Source: Clostridia bacterium (GTDB taxonomy: Bacteria > Bacillota > Clostridia > Christensenellales > DTU072). Taken from it: 14,176 bases of DNA. This document shows, piece by piece, positions 1 through 7,600 of the stretch; positions within the stretch are counted from its first letter, which is position 1; each line of letters begins with the position of its first letter. The stretch is taken from contig JAQVQU010000035.1 in the NCBI GenBank assembly GCA_028701415.1, positions 1-14,176 of the forward strand, in the 5' to 3' direction. The translations under genes and the position numbers were made by a program. The notes below the pieces were generated by a model that made no database searches, had not been told where the DNA came from, and saw only the letters and a program-made list of their open reading frames with translations.

Positions 1-24
1 GACCTTTTTTATTGACTTATTTTT

Positions 25-33
25 TGATAGAAT
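25..33 (+). promoter_or_regulatory. Candidate extended -10 promoter element for the left membrane-protein gene
   Basis: TGATAGAAT matches the extended -10 pattern TGnTATAAT with one mismatch and lies about 40 bases before the chosen ATG. A T-run at 5-10 sits where a -35 would be. A TTGACT at 12-17 looks like a -35 box but has no good -10 at the usual spacing. The call rests on pattern matching only. Confidence 0.35.
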
Positions 34-59
34 AGTTTTAGTTAATAAAAATATCTCAT

Positions 60-68
60 GGAGGGGGT
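60..68 (+). promoter_or_regulatory. Strong ribosome binding site that sets the start of the left membrane-protein gene
   Basis: GGAGGGGGT ends 7 bases before the ATG at 76. An in-frame ATG at 58 overlaps this Shine-Dalgarno sequence and has none of its own, so 76 is the likely start. This shortens the longest reading frame by six residues. Confidence 0.75.
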
Positions 69-75
69 AATAATA

Positions 76-1374
76 ATGAGCTTAAGCTCATCCGAACAAA
101 ATATCCATATATTTCAACACCACATTATAAAGCAATATATTTACTCAATGGGTTTTGCTGAATTAAAAAGGTTTTTTAATGGTGAAACCATAATCCCTGA
201 TTTGATTTTCCGGGAAGCACAGAAATCTTTTGCTGAAGAACTATCGTTATCTTCTTTTTCTCTTGAAAAAAATACGGCTGCGACGAGTATCTCTGGAAAA
301 GCAACGGTTGTATACAAATTTCCATCCGTCAACTTCTCTTCTGGGTGCAGATATATTTTTTTTATTGAATTGGAGCATGATTTACCCATGTTCCTAACTG
401 TAGAAAAAGAAGAGGAAGATAAAGAACTTCATCTTTACGAGTGGTTATCTAGCGAAGAAAAAAAAGATCATGGAATAGTTGAGGAGGGATATTATTCAGT
501 TAGAAGCAAGATTTTCGTTTCAGTACTCGGAAATACAAATTCTGATGATGAAGCCTCTGATAAGGATATCTTCTTTAAAACAGAAGCTCCTAAGCCAAGA
601 ATTTTACCCATTGGCTCAATTAATCCACCTAACTTGGATGTAGTCAAACCTTATCCTGAAATTTATATCAACAATACTACCACACCCAATTCAAGCACTT
701 CTTTTCCCCAAACTTCTTCATCTTTATATGCTCTATCGAACAGTGAAAAAAGTTCCAAACCCAATAAGAGTTATAAAGGATTTTTTAAGTTTATTGGTTT
801 TGTTTTATTCGTAATGACTATAGTGGGTTTATTCGCGGGGCTAAGAGGATTGTGGATTTCTGGGCTCATTCTATTCATAATAGATCTAATTATTATAAAA
901 AAGGGAGATAAGATTCTTAAGAGCAAATTAGCAGTTTTTGGATCTGTTCTAATACCTATAATTCTTGTTCTAGTTTTTACCATCCCAAACAATACCCCAG
1001 AAAATACTTCAGGATATGAGAAAGTCACTCTTTCCTCAAGCAATTTTGAAGAATATTTTAATATTGATTCCAGTTATTCCTTCACCCATAGCTATTGGGG
1101 AAACGACTATGTGGACCTTTCGATAGATATTGTCCCCGATAGCTCAGATTATGGGGCCAGTTCCTACTCGTCATCTAGCATCACAGTAAAAATAAAATTT
1201 TATTTTTCAGAATACAGCCAGTCGTACTACTATACTTCTTATGAAACGGTTACAATAACTCTCAATAAATCTAGCGATTACTATTACTCTGGATCTAAAA
1301 CACTTTACTGCGACGAAGATGATAATTATCTTTCTTATGAAATAACTTCCGTTTCCGGAACTATATACACATAA
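76..1374 (+). CDS. Putative three-helix membrane protein with Ser/Tyr-rich extracytoplasmic domain
   Basis: I do not recognise a family. The 432-residue product has a soluble N-terminal part (about 1-165) without a signal peptide, rich in Glu and Lys around residues 105-135. A Pro/Ser/Thr/Asn-rich linker (about 170-235) follows. Three hydrophobic segments come next, at about 236-256, 258-275 and 285-304. The C-terminal 125 residues are Ser/Tyr/Thr-rich, acidic and low in Lys, with alternating beta-like patterns (for example SYYYTSYETVTITL), as in extracytoplasmic beta-sandwich domains. Three helices would put the N-terminus inside and the C-terminus outside. The start at 76 was chosen from the Shine-Dalgarno at 60-68. 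It is the only gene on this strand and converges on the minus-strand cluster, so it is probably a separate transcription unit. A role in sensing or at the envelope is possible but not shown. Confidence 0.85.
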   Translation: MSLSSSEQNIHIFQHHIIKQYIYSMGFAELKRFFNGETIIPDLIFREAQKSFAEELSLSSFSLEKNTAATSISGKATVVYKFPSVNFSSGCRYIFFIELEHDLPMFLTVEKEEEDKELHLYEWLSSEEKKDHGIVEEGYYSVRSKIFVSVLGNTNSDDEASDKDIFFKTEAPKPRILPIGSINPPNLDVVKPYPEIYINNTTTPNSSTSFPQTSSSLYALSNSEKSSKPNKSYKGFFKFIGFVLFVMTIVGLFAGLRGLWISGLILFIIDLIIIKKGDKILKSKLAVFGSVLIPIILVLVFTIPNNTPENTSGYEKVTLSSSNFEEYFNIDSSYSFTHSYWGNDYVDLSIDIVPDSSDYGASSYSSSSITVKIKFYFSEYSQSYYYTSYETVTITLNKSSDYYYSGSKTLYCDEDDNYLSYEITSVSGTIYT

Positions 1375-1375
1375 A

Positions 1376-1401
1376 AAAAGGACACATGTTTATGTCCTTT
1401 T
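1376..1401. terminator. Bidirectional intrinsic terminator between convergent genes
   Basis: A perfect 9-bp stem (AAAAGGACA / TGTCCTTTT) encloses an 8-base loop and starts just after the TAA of the + strand gene. A T-tract follows on + and the A-run at 1373-1379 gives a U-tract on -. It can therefore end both the + gene and the minus-strand cluster, whose last stop codon is at 1461. Confidence 0.8.
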
Positions 1402-1460
1402 AAAAATCTATTATTCTTTTCACTCTAAAAAAGATGGAAAAGTAAATTCCTTATTTCTTT

Positions 1461-1907
1461 CTACATCCTATTAAGTAAATTGGACTTTATTTTAGAATAC
1501 TCATCCTCATTCAAAACACCTTTTTCATAAAGCCCGTGCATTTTCTCTACCTTCTGGATTATATTATCTTCATCTCCAAATTCCTCAACAATCTCAACCT
1601 TTTGACTTGATAGTTTCTTTTGCTTATCTATTGAAGCAGAAGCAATTGAGAGCTTCATGACCGACAACAAAATTATCCCAATCCCGGATAGAATAATTAA
1701 TACTGAATAATAATATGAACTATAATATATATTAGACCCAATTTTATACAATATTTTATCAGTTGTTTGACTTAAATCAGTATAATAAAAATAAAAAAAT
1801 GGAGACGAATAACTTCCAATAATCGCTATGGCTATTCCCAACCCAATAAATAGTATAGAAAATACTATCGTTATTACATCTTTTGCATCAACTTTATTTT
1901 TTTTCAT
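1461..1907 (-). CDS. Small membrane protein with C-terminal SHOCT domain
   Basis: The 148-residue protein has two predicted membrane helices, at about 11-32 and 67-90. A Tyr/Phe-rich loop separates them, and a short charged linker follows. The last 33 residues (about 116-148) match the SHOCT (short C-terminal) pattern: an amphipathic helix, a Gly turn (LYEKGVLNEDEY) and a second helix ending in KSNLLNRM. SHOCT domains occur at the ends of many bacterial membrane and cytoplasmic proteins and are thought to mediate oligomerisation or binding, but their function is not settled. The ATG at 1907 has a strong TGGAGGA site (1914-1920) six bases upstream. The protein is a tandem relative of the next gene upstream, with nearly the same topology. 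It is the last gene before the terminator at 1376-1401. Confidence 0.85.
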   Translation of the reverse strand: MKKNKVDAKDVITIVFSILFIGLGIAIAIIGSYSSPFFYFYYTDLSQTTDKILYKIGSNIYYSSYYYSVLIILSGIGIILLSVMKLSIASASIDKQKKLSSQKVEIVEEFGDEDNIIQKVEKMHGLYEKGVLNEDEYSKIKSNLLNRM

Positions 1908-1913
1908 TTTATA

Positions 1914-1920
1914 TCCTCCA
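1914..1920 (-). promoter_or_regulatory. Ribosome binding site of the distal SHOCT gene
   Basis: TGGAGGA on the minus strand lies 6 bases before the ATG at 1907 and confirms this start. A TATAAT on the minus strand at 1979-1984 might serve as a -10, but no -35 is recognisable at normal spacing. Confidence 0.7.
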
Positions 1921-1985
1921 AATATTTTAAAAATCTAGTTTTTAAATAATCCTTTTGTGTGTGTATAAAGTATCCTCAATTATAA

Positions 1986-2444
1986 TTACATGAAATCAAA
2001 TAAGTCTGACTTCATTTTCAAATACTCTGTCTCTGTTAAAGCCCCTTTTAAATAAAGCTCGTGTATTCTTTCTAACTTTTGGAGCATCTTTTCCTCTTCA
2101 GTTTCATCTAATTTCTTAATTACTTTTTTGTCGTCTTGAGAGTTCTGCTTCTTGTAAGCAAAACAAGATCCTATAAAGATAATACTTGAAGTTAACAACG
2201 TAATTGTTGATATAACAACTACTGCTATTCCGATGGCTACTTCAATTAAATAATAAATACTCCACAATGCTTCAAATATCTCTTTCTGGTTATTTAAATT
2301 GACCATCCCCTCTAATTGAGATAAATACTCCTGATCTCTTCCAGAAAAGGTTCCATCAGTTATCAAGGCGCCAAGAATAATCCCAGTTATGCCAACCATG
2401 ATAAAAAAACAATAATAAAATGCTTTTGATTCTTGATTTTGCAA
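1986..2444 (-). CDS. Small membrane protein with C-terminal SHOCT domain (start codon uncertain)
   Basis: The 152-residue frame has membrane helices at about 9-30 and 65-97 and a C-terminal SHOCT domain at about 119-152 (LYLKGALTETEYLKMKSDL). The SHOCT domain closely resembles that of the downstream neighbour, so the two are probably tandem paralogues whose loops have diverged. The start is odd. This frame opens with TTG at 2444, preceded by a marginal AGGA only four bases away. A much better signal, AAGGAG plus an ATG at 2463, lies just upstream but in the wrong frame by one base. Either TTG is the real start, or a one-base indel (in nature or in the read) separates the strong start from the gene. 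With one T fewer near 2445-2449 the protein would begin MGKTGILQNQ. The first internal ATG (2399) would remove part of helix 1. Confidence 0.75.
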   Translation of the reverse strand: MQNQESKAFYYCFFIMVGITGIILGALITDGTFSGRDQEYLSQLEGMVNLNNQKEIFEALWSIYYLIEVAIGIAVVVISTITLLTSSIIFIGSCFAYKKQNSQDDKKVIKKLDETEEEKMLQKLERIHELYLKGALTETEYLKMKSDLFDFM

Positions 2445-2535
2445 ATATTCCTGTTTTGCCCATATTTTTCTCCTTTTTTTATGAAATCTATTTATCTAGT
2501 TACATATCTTTATTTGGCTATTAAATATTTCAAAT

Positions 2536-2560
2536 AACAATTCCTAAAAATTAAATTGTT
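2536..2560 (-). terminator. Weak candidate terminator after the AAA ATPase gene
   Basis: A 7-bp inverted repeat AACAATT/AATTGTT with an 11-base loop lies 16 bases past the ATPase stop codon, with T-rich sequence following on the minus strand. It has only one G-C pair, so it would be weak at best. Read-through into the SHOCT genes is plausible. Confidence 0.25.
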
Positions 2561-2575
2561 TTAAAAAACGTTTAT

Positions 2576-3751
2576 CTAGGCCTTGTTTTTGTCCATGAAG
2601 GTGTCATACATCTCGATAAGAGATTTGGGAATGCTGGGTTTAATTTTTTCAAATGCTTTTTCAAACATTTCTCGGGTAAGGGGTATGGCGTTTGGAGAAC
2701 CAGTCTCTTCTATCCTTGAAAGTGCTAGTCTGCAAGATTCCTCTATTATTCCACAAATATCTGCTGCTGAATAAAATAAGGTCGCCTCCTCAACTATTCC
2801 CATTTCAGTTTCTACCACCTGAGCCTTTTCAGTCATTGCCAAAATATCCCCATAAGTTATATCATCTGCAATTTTAATACCTTTGAGTTTTTGCTCTATT
2901 ATTGCTAGTTTTGCCCCTTTGTCTGGCGGTGGAATCTTCACAATATGTGAAAATCGCTTGTATCTTAAGTAAGCTGGATCAATCTGGTCGGGACGGTTTG
3001 TAGCCGCTATCATTATTCTCTTTGCACCATTGACTCCAAACCCATTCATCCTTTGCAAAAGCTCGGTAGTAACCGCTGATTTATAATCTTTTGTATCTTG
3101 CGTTCTTTTTGAGAAAATGGATTCGCACTCATCTACAAATAATATAGCTCCATCCGTGCAAGCATCCATTTCCTGGAAAATCTGTTTTACTGCCTGCTCT
3201 GATTCACCAACGTATGATTTATAAATGTCAGCGGGAGTGACTATAAAAAGAGGTAGTCTCATTGCATTAGATATGGCTTCTGCAAACATAGTTTTCCCAG
3301 TTCCTGGAGGTCCATACATCAGCATACCTAAACCACCTTCAAGCTTATAGTATTTTACAAGATCTTCTCTTTTGGCCATAAACATAAAACTCTTAACCAA
3401 ATTTTTAACTTCATCAAGACCTTTAACATCATCAAATGTGGTTTTAGGAATTTTTCCTTTTATAACTGAGCCGTAAAGAGTGGCTTCATCAGACAGCTTA
3501 GAGTGATAGATTTTGTAATCTTCTCTCTCTTTTGAGTCAGTTGTACGCTCTGAAATGGCTTGAGCTAGTTGAGCTGCCTTAACATAATAGTTCCGGAAGG
3601 AGGCTTTTACTTCTTCTTTTATTGCCGAGCGATCGGGGTTCTTTGCTTTTAAATCCCTAATCTTATTCGTAGTTATAGTAAACTCTTTTATTAGTTCTTC
3701 GTAGCTTTTCTGAGCTTTTTCTGTGCCCGAATCCTTTCCCAAATTTGACAT
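2576..3751 (-). CDS. Vps4/katanin-type classical AAA ATPase with MIT-like N-terminus
   Basis: This is a 391-residue protein. Residues about 15-92 form a charged helical region, similar in length and character to the three-helix MIT domain of Vps4 and spastin. A single AAA module follows. It has FDDVKGLDEVK entering the fold (106-116), Walker A GPPGTGKT (147-154), an aromatic pore loop KSYVGESE (178-185), Walker B ILFVDECE (203-210, D207/E208), sensor 1 TN (251-252) and arginine-finger candidates R263 and R266. The small domain has the SAADI..IIEES helix (329-339). The C-terminus (358-387) has FEKAFEKIKPSIPKSLIEMYDTF, which matches the C-terminal helix typical of the Vps4/katanin/Cdc48 group. 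Such enzymes form hexamers that thread or disassemble protein substrates. The Shine-Dalgarno GGAGGA overlaps the stop of the upstream gene, nine bases away, so the two are translated together. The upstream helical protein is the natural substrate or adaptor candidate (inference). Confidence 0.92.
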   Translation of the reverse strand: MSNLGKDSGTEKAQKSYEELIKEFTITTNKIRDLKAKNPDRSAIKEEVKASFRNYYVKAAQLAQAISERTTDSKEREDYKIYHSKLSDEATLYGSVIKGKIPKTTFDDVKGLDEVKNLVKSFMFMAKREDLVKYYKLEGGLGMLMYGPPGTGKTMFAEAISNAMRLPLFIVTPADIYKSYVGESEQAVKQIFQEMDACTDGAILFVDECESIFSKRTQDTKDYKSAVTTELLQRMNGFGVNGAKRIMIAATNRPDQIDPAYLRYKRFSHIVKIPPPDKGAKLAIIEQKLKGIKIADDITYGDILAMTEKAQVVETEMGIVEEATLFYSAADICGIIEESCRLALSRIEETGSPNAIPLTREMFEKAFEKIKPSIPKSLIEMYDTFMDKNKA

Positions 3752-3760
3752 TAAATCCTC

Positions 3761-4495
3761 CTATCCAACTATATCGTCTATTCCGCCTGTTGGTTTTCCA
3801 CCCGAGGAATCATCGGAGGAATTATTTTTGTTTTCGACATCAGGTTGAGGAGAAGACAATCCTCTTTCTTTCCTTCTCTCTTCAATAATTTTATCGGAGG
3901 AAGAACTAAAAAATTGCTTGTTTTCAGCGACAGCATTAAGTCCCGCTTTCTTTTTTCGAGATTTCTCTTGATACTCTTTTTGCTTTATGCTTTGTTTCTT
4001 GATCTTGTAACTCAACTTGCCCAAAGATTCTTGAAGGCTTTGGGAAATATTAGTCATTGCCATAGCTGAATCCATTACCGCTCTCATTCTGCCCCAGTTG
4101 TTCTTCATAAATCTCTTCATTTTTCTCTTATCTTGCCATCTTCTCAGAAGAGTATATTTATCTTCCTTAGATACGTTCATCATTTCGTACATGAACTTCA
4201 TAGTGTCGTCTATCAAAGATATGGTAGAAGACACTGTCCCCAATGCTTCTTGCATATCTAACATGGTATCGGCAACATCCTTAAGAGGAACAACTAAATC
4301 CACAAAAGTCTTAAGCATTTGTGTCCGGAAATGGTCAGGTCCCAACTTAGCTTCAGCATCTAAATAATTGTCCACTAATCTAGATATGCTCTTTTCCGAA
4401 TTCTTTTTCTTTATCTTCAGCTCACCAGCTTGAAGATTCTTTTCCATTTCCGATTTAGGTGCCTGCACCTGCCTGCTTCGCATATTTTCACTCAT
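3761..4495 (-). CDS. Small basic helical protein coupled to the AAA ATPase (unknown family)
   Basis: I do not recognise a family. The 244-residue product is almost all predicted helix from about 33 to 210 and has no signal peptide or membrane segment. A hydrophobic/acidic helical stretch (about 38-108) includes VVPLKDVADTMLDMQEALG. A very basic block (about 117-136, RRWQDKRKMKRFMKNNW) comes next, then another helical run to about 186. The tail is Ser/Asp/Gly-rich and disordered, and ends in GGIDDIVG. A helical core plus a flexible tail with a short conserved-looking end, made beside a Vps4-like ATPase with an MIT-like domain, recalls how ESCRT-III subunits present a tail motif to Vps4. No MIM consensus is visible and homology is not shown. 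The ATG at 4495 has AAGGAG six bases upstream. The nine-base gap to the ATPase gene implies a joint function. Confidence 0.85.
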   Translation of the reverse strand: MSENMRSRQVQAPKSEMEKNLQAGELKIKKKNSEKSISRLVDNYLDAEAKLGPDHFRTQMLKTFVDLVVPLKDVADTMLDMQEALGTVSSTISLIDDTMKFMYEMMNVSKEDKYTLLRRWQDKRKMKRFMKNNWGRMRAVMDSAMAMTNISQSLQESLGKLSYKIKKQSIKQKEYQEKSRKKKAGLNAVAENKQFFSSSSDKIIEERRKERGLSSPQPDVENKNNSSDDSSGGKPTGGIDDIVG

Positions 4496-4527
4496 ATTTT
4501 TCTCCTTGTTCCATATATCCTTATTGT

Positions 4528-4533
4528 ATTATA
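4528..4533 (-). promoter_or_regulatory. Candidate -10 element for the helical-protein/AAA ATPase pair
   Basis: A perfect TATAAT on the minus strand lies 32 bases before the ATG at 4495, inside the 123-base gap after the helicase gene. This is the right distance for a short leader carrying the Shine-Dalgarno. A TTGAAT upstream is 20 bases away rather than 17, so the -35 is poor. In this AT-rich DNA a chance TATAAT is possible. Confidence 0.35.
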
Positions 4534-4618
4534 TTAAACCACTTTTTGTTTATATTCAATATTTAGCATTCAATGATGTTTCCTCCGCATTTTGCTATCT
4601 TGCAGAATTTATTTTATT

Positions 4619-7600
4619 TCATTTTCTTGAAAGTACAAATCCTTCAAGTGCTTTTTTAAGTTTCACTTTTTCAGCATGATTATTGGTTGCCCAATCGTAT
4701 GCAAATATCCGATATAGATTCCACCCTCTACTTTCTAATGTATCTGGATACCTCACCGAAGAATCAACGTAATCTTCGATTCCCACATAATTCTCAACCA
4801 TTAAACCAAGTTGAGCAAATGATAGGTCTTCAGAAAGAATAGCGATAGGTATTCTTATCGAATTATCTGTAACCCCATAATTAATTATTATCCTTTCTCT
4901 GCTAAGGCCTAATGATTCTAAGTATTTTGCAATATCTAAAACTAAACCTTTTTCTATTTTTGTAGAGACAAAATTTGATTCAGATAATCTTTCTGCCATT
5001 TCAAGGTAATCCCTAATGTAAGCCACCGATGAATTGGTCGGGATATCCTCATAACCTATTGAATGCACCAAAAAAATTGAATCTTGAGCCCTCGTTACAG
5101 CAACATTAAAAATTCTCTCTCCTAAATTACCTCTATTCAGTTGCCCGAATGTTTGTCGCACTTCCCCACTTTCATTACGGCCATACGTTATAGATAATAT
5201 CATTGTATTAATTTCTCTTCCTTGAACCTTCTCAATTGTTTCTAAAAAGAAAATCTCTTTGCCATCTTCCTTTGGAATAGATAGAGAAATATTTCTTTTT
5301 TTGCATAGTTCTTTATCTGCTGAAATATACTTTTCAATAAGCGCTTGCTGTTTTTCGCCGAAAACAACAATGCCAACGGATTTTTTCAATCCCTTGCCTT
5401 CCTCATAATTTTCTTCAAAGTGAGATCTTAATATCTCAAGAACTTTTTTTGCCTCTACATCATTTTCCCCTGCAGAACTTGTGCCGTTTACCCGCACATC
5501 TTTAATTCCGACTTCATCACTTATTGGGAATACAGCAGGGAATGTCTTCATTTTGGGATAATATTTATGGAGAGAATATGCAATTAAACTCTCTGTTTTG
5601 CTTCTATAATGGCATATAAGTTCTTCTATGGGAAAAGCATTATTAACTACACATAATTCCATAGCCGAAGTAATAGGTTCCATCCCCTCTTCTAAAGTAT
5701 TTACTGAATTCTTCCTTACAAAGTGTTTAATCGGAGGCATCTGCCATTCATCCCCAACTATTACGCACTGTTTTGATCGGAACAAAGAGGGTATAAGATA
5801 TTCAGGTGATATTTGACTGGCTTCATCAGCTATTAATACATCAAAATTATTATATTCCTCCCTTCTTAAAAGCAAGCTGACCGTTGAAGGAGACATTACA
5901 AAACATCTCTTTAAAGACAATATTGCTTCTGCTTTTTCCTTGAAAAACAAACGACATACCTTGTACATGCTTCTGTTTGTCCTTAGAAAATCGTATAACT
6001 CGCTTTTCTTGTTTATCCTAGCTTCCGATAGTTCTGCTACACTCTTAACATTTAGTTCCAACAATCTGGCTTCAGCTTCTTTATAACTATTAAATAAGCT
6101 GTTTATTCTTCTTCCAAACAAACTATCATTGTCTCCGAGTGAGGAGATAATCGCTGAAATAAGGATACTATAATAGCTTCTTTCAAAAATATCTCCAATC
6201 GGGTGATATTTGCAATCTTCCCTCTCCCCAGATACGAACGGCCGGAAAAATGCGCCTATATCTATTGGAGGTACTTTTTTCGTAAGATTTTCAAACTCTA
6301 TGCAGGCGTCGGCTAGTGTCTTGTCTGAAACAAGAGAACTAAATGTCTTTAAGTCGCAAAACTTTGCTTCTCCTTCTTTTCTATAATATTCAGAAGGCAA
6401 GAATCTCTTGGCAAACTCAAATAAAGAGTCTAGAACTTCTTTAAATTTAATTGTTTTATTAACCTCTGTAAGTTTTTCTGATACCGATTTCACCCTTCCA
6501 TAAAAATTATCTTCGATTGAATTTTGTTTAGAGCCCTCCGGGTCAGTCAAGGAATTATCCATTAAATTTTTAATTTCTATAACTGCATTTACAAAAGCTT
6601 TACATTCGGCAAAAGTTTCTTTATCTCGGGGTTTAATATCTATCCCTGTAATACTACGGACTTTATCAGATATCTTCTTCATAATCCGATAAATATCTCT
6701 TCCTCTGTATATTTTATCAAGTTCATAAAGAGAAAGAGTTGAATAATCCTCTAACCCTAAATGCTCTGCTGCTCTCTCTATCTCAGGAAGTAGAGAAATC
6801 ATGCAATCGTAATATACTTTTGCCTCCTTTTTCTTGTCTTTTTTAAACATTGATAAAAATCTATGTAAAGTAGTTGCTTGCGAAGGGCTTATTTGAGTAA
6901 TTAGGGTCCGGCTAATATCGGAAAGGCATTTATTTGCTTCTTTTTGATAATTAATATAGTTAAAAGCACTATCTGTGCCTTTTATTATTACCTCAAAATA
7001 ACCTAAAATGTCTTTATTTAAAAACTTCAGAAGTTTTTTCAGAGATGACTTACCTCTTAAATCAAAATTCTTTGGCTTATCTATTTGAGAAATTTCCTCG
7101 TACTTCAGAAATGCTTCCTTTGCTTCGAAAAAGATATTTTCATTTTTCCTATCCTCTAGTTCTTCCTTTCTGAACACAATGGCTGCTTTTGATCTTGTCT
7201 CTTCTATTAGATCTTTTAATTCTACAAATCTATCAAGCGTCTCTATCACTTTATGAAGGGAAATGTCGCCGGAAAAAATACCATTTGCTTGATTATATAT
7301 ATTTATGTCCTCTTTAAGAGCTTTTATGAATCCAATAGGAAGATTTAAATCTATATCATCACTAATTTCAAATTTTTCTTCATCAAAAAGATCTATGAAG
7401 CCTGGGGCAAGACTCTCAGCATACTCAATATCCTTGATACCCTTTTTTAATCCATCTAATCCTTCGGTAAGGATTCCTCTAAGTGGGGATAAATTGTCTA
7501 TAGAAAAAATGGAAGAATACTTATCGTTATACTCGGTTAAGCTATATATCGCCTTTAGAGACAATCTTTTAATCAAAAAATACTCATCTGTATCTTTAGA

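Noticed and set aside
141..389. 82-codon minus-strand frame inside the left membrane-protein gene
   Set aside because: It is fully covered by the + gene, which has a strong ribosome binding site, and no motif is visible.
1921..1950. A/T inverted repeat around 1926-1946 between the SHOCT genes
   Set aside because: It is only A/T pairs in AT-rich DNA, so it is unlikely to form a stable terminator or operator.
2490..2579. Repeated TTTATCTAG in the gap after the AAA gene
   Set aside because: Two short copies, one overlapping the stop codon, do not make a convincing operator or attachment site.
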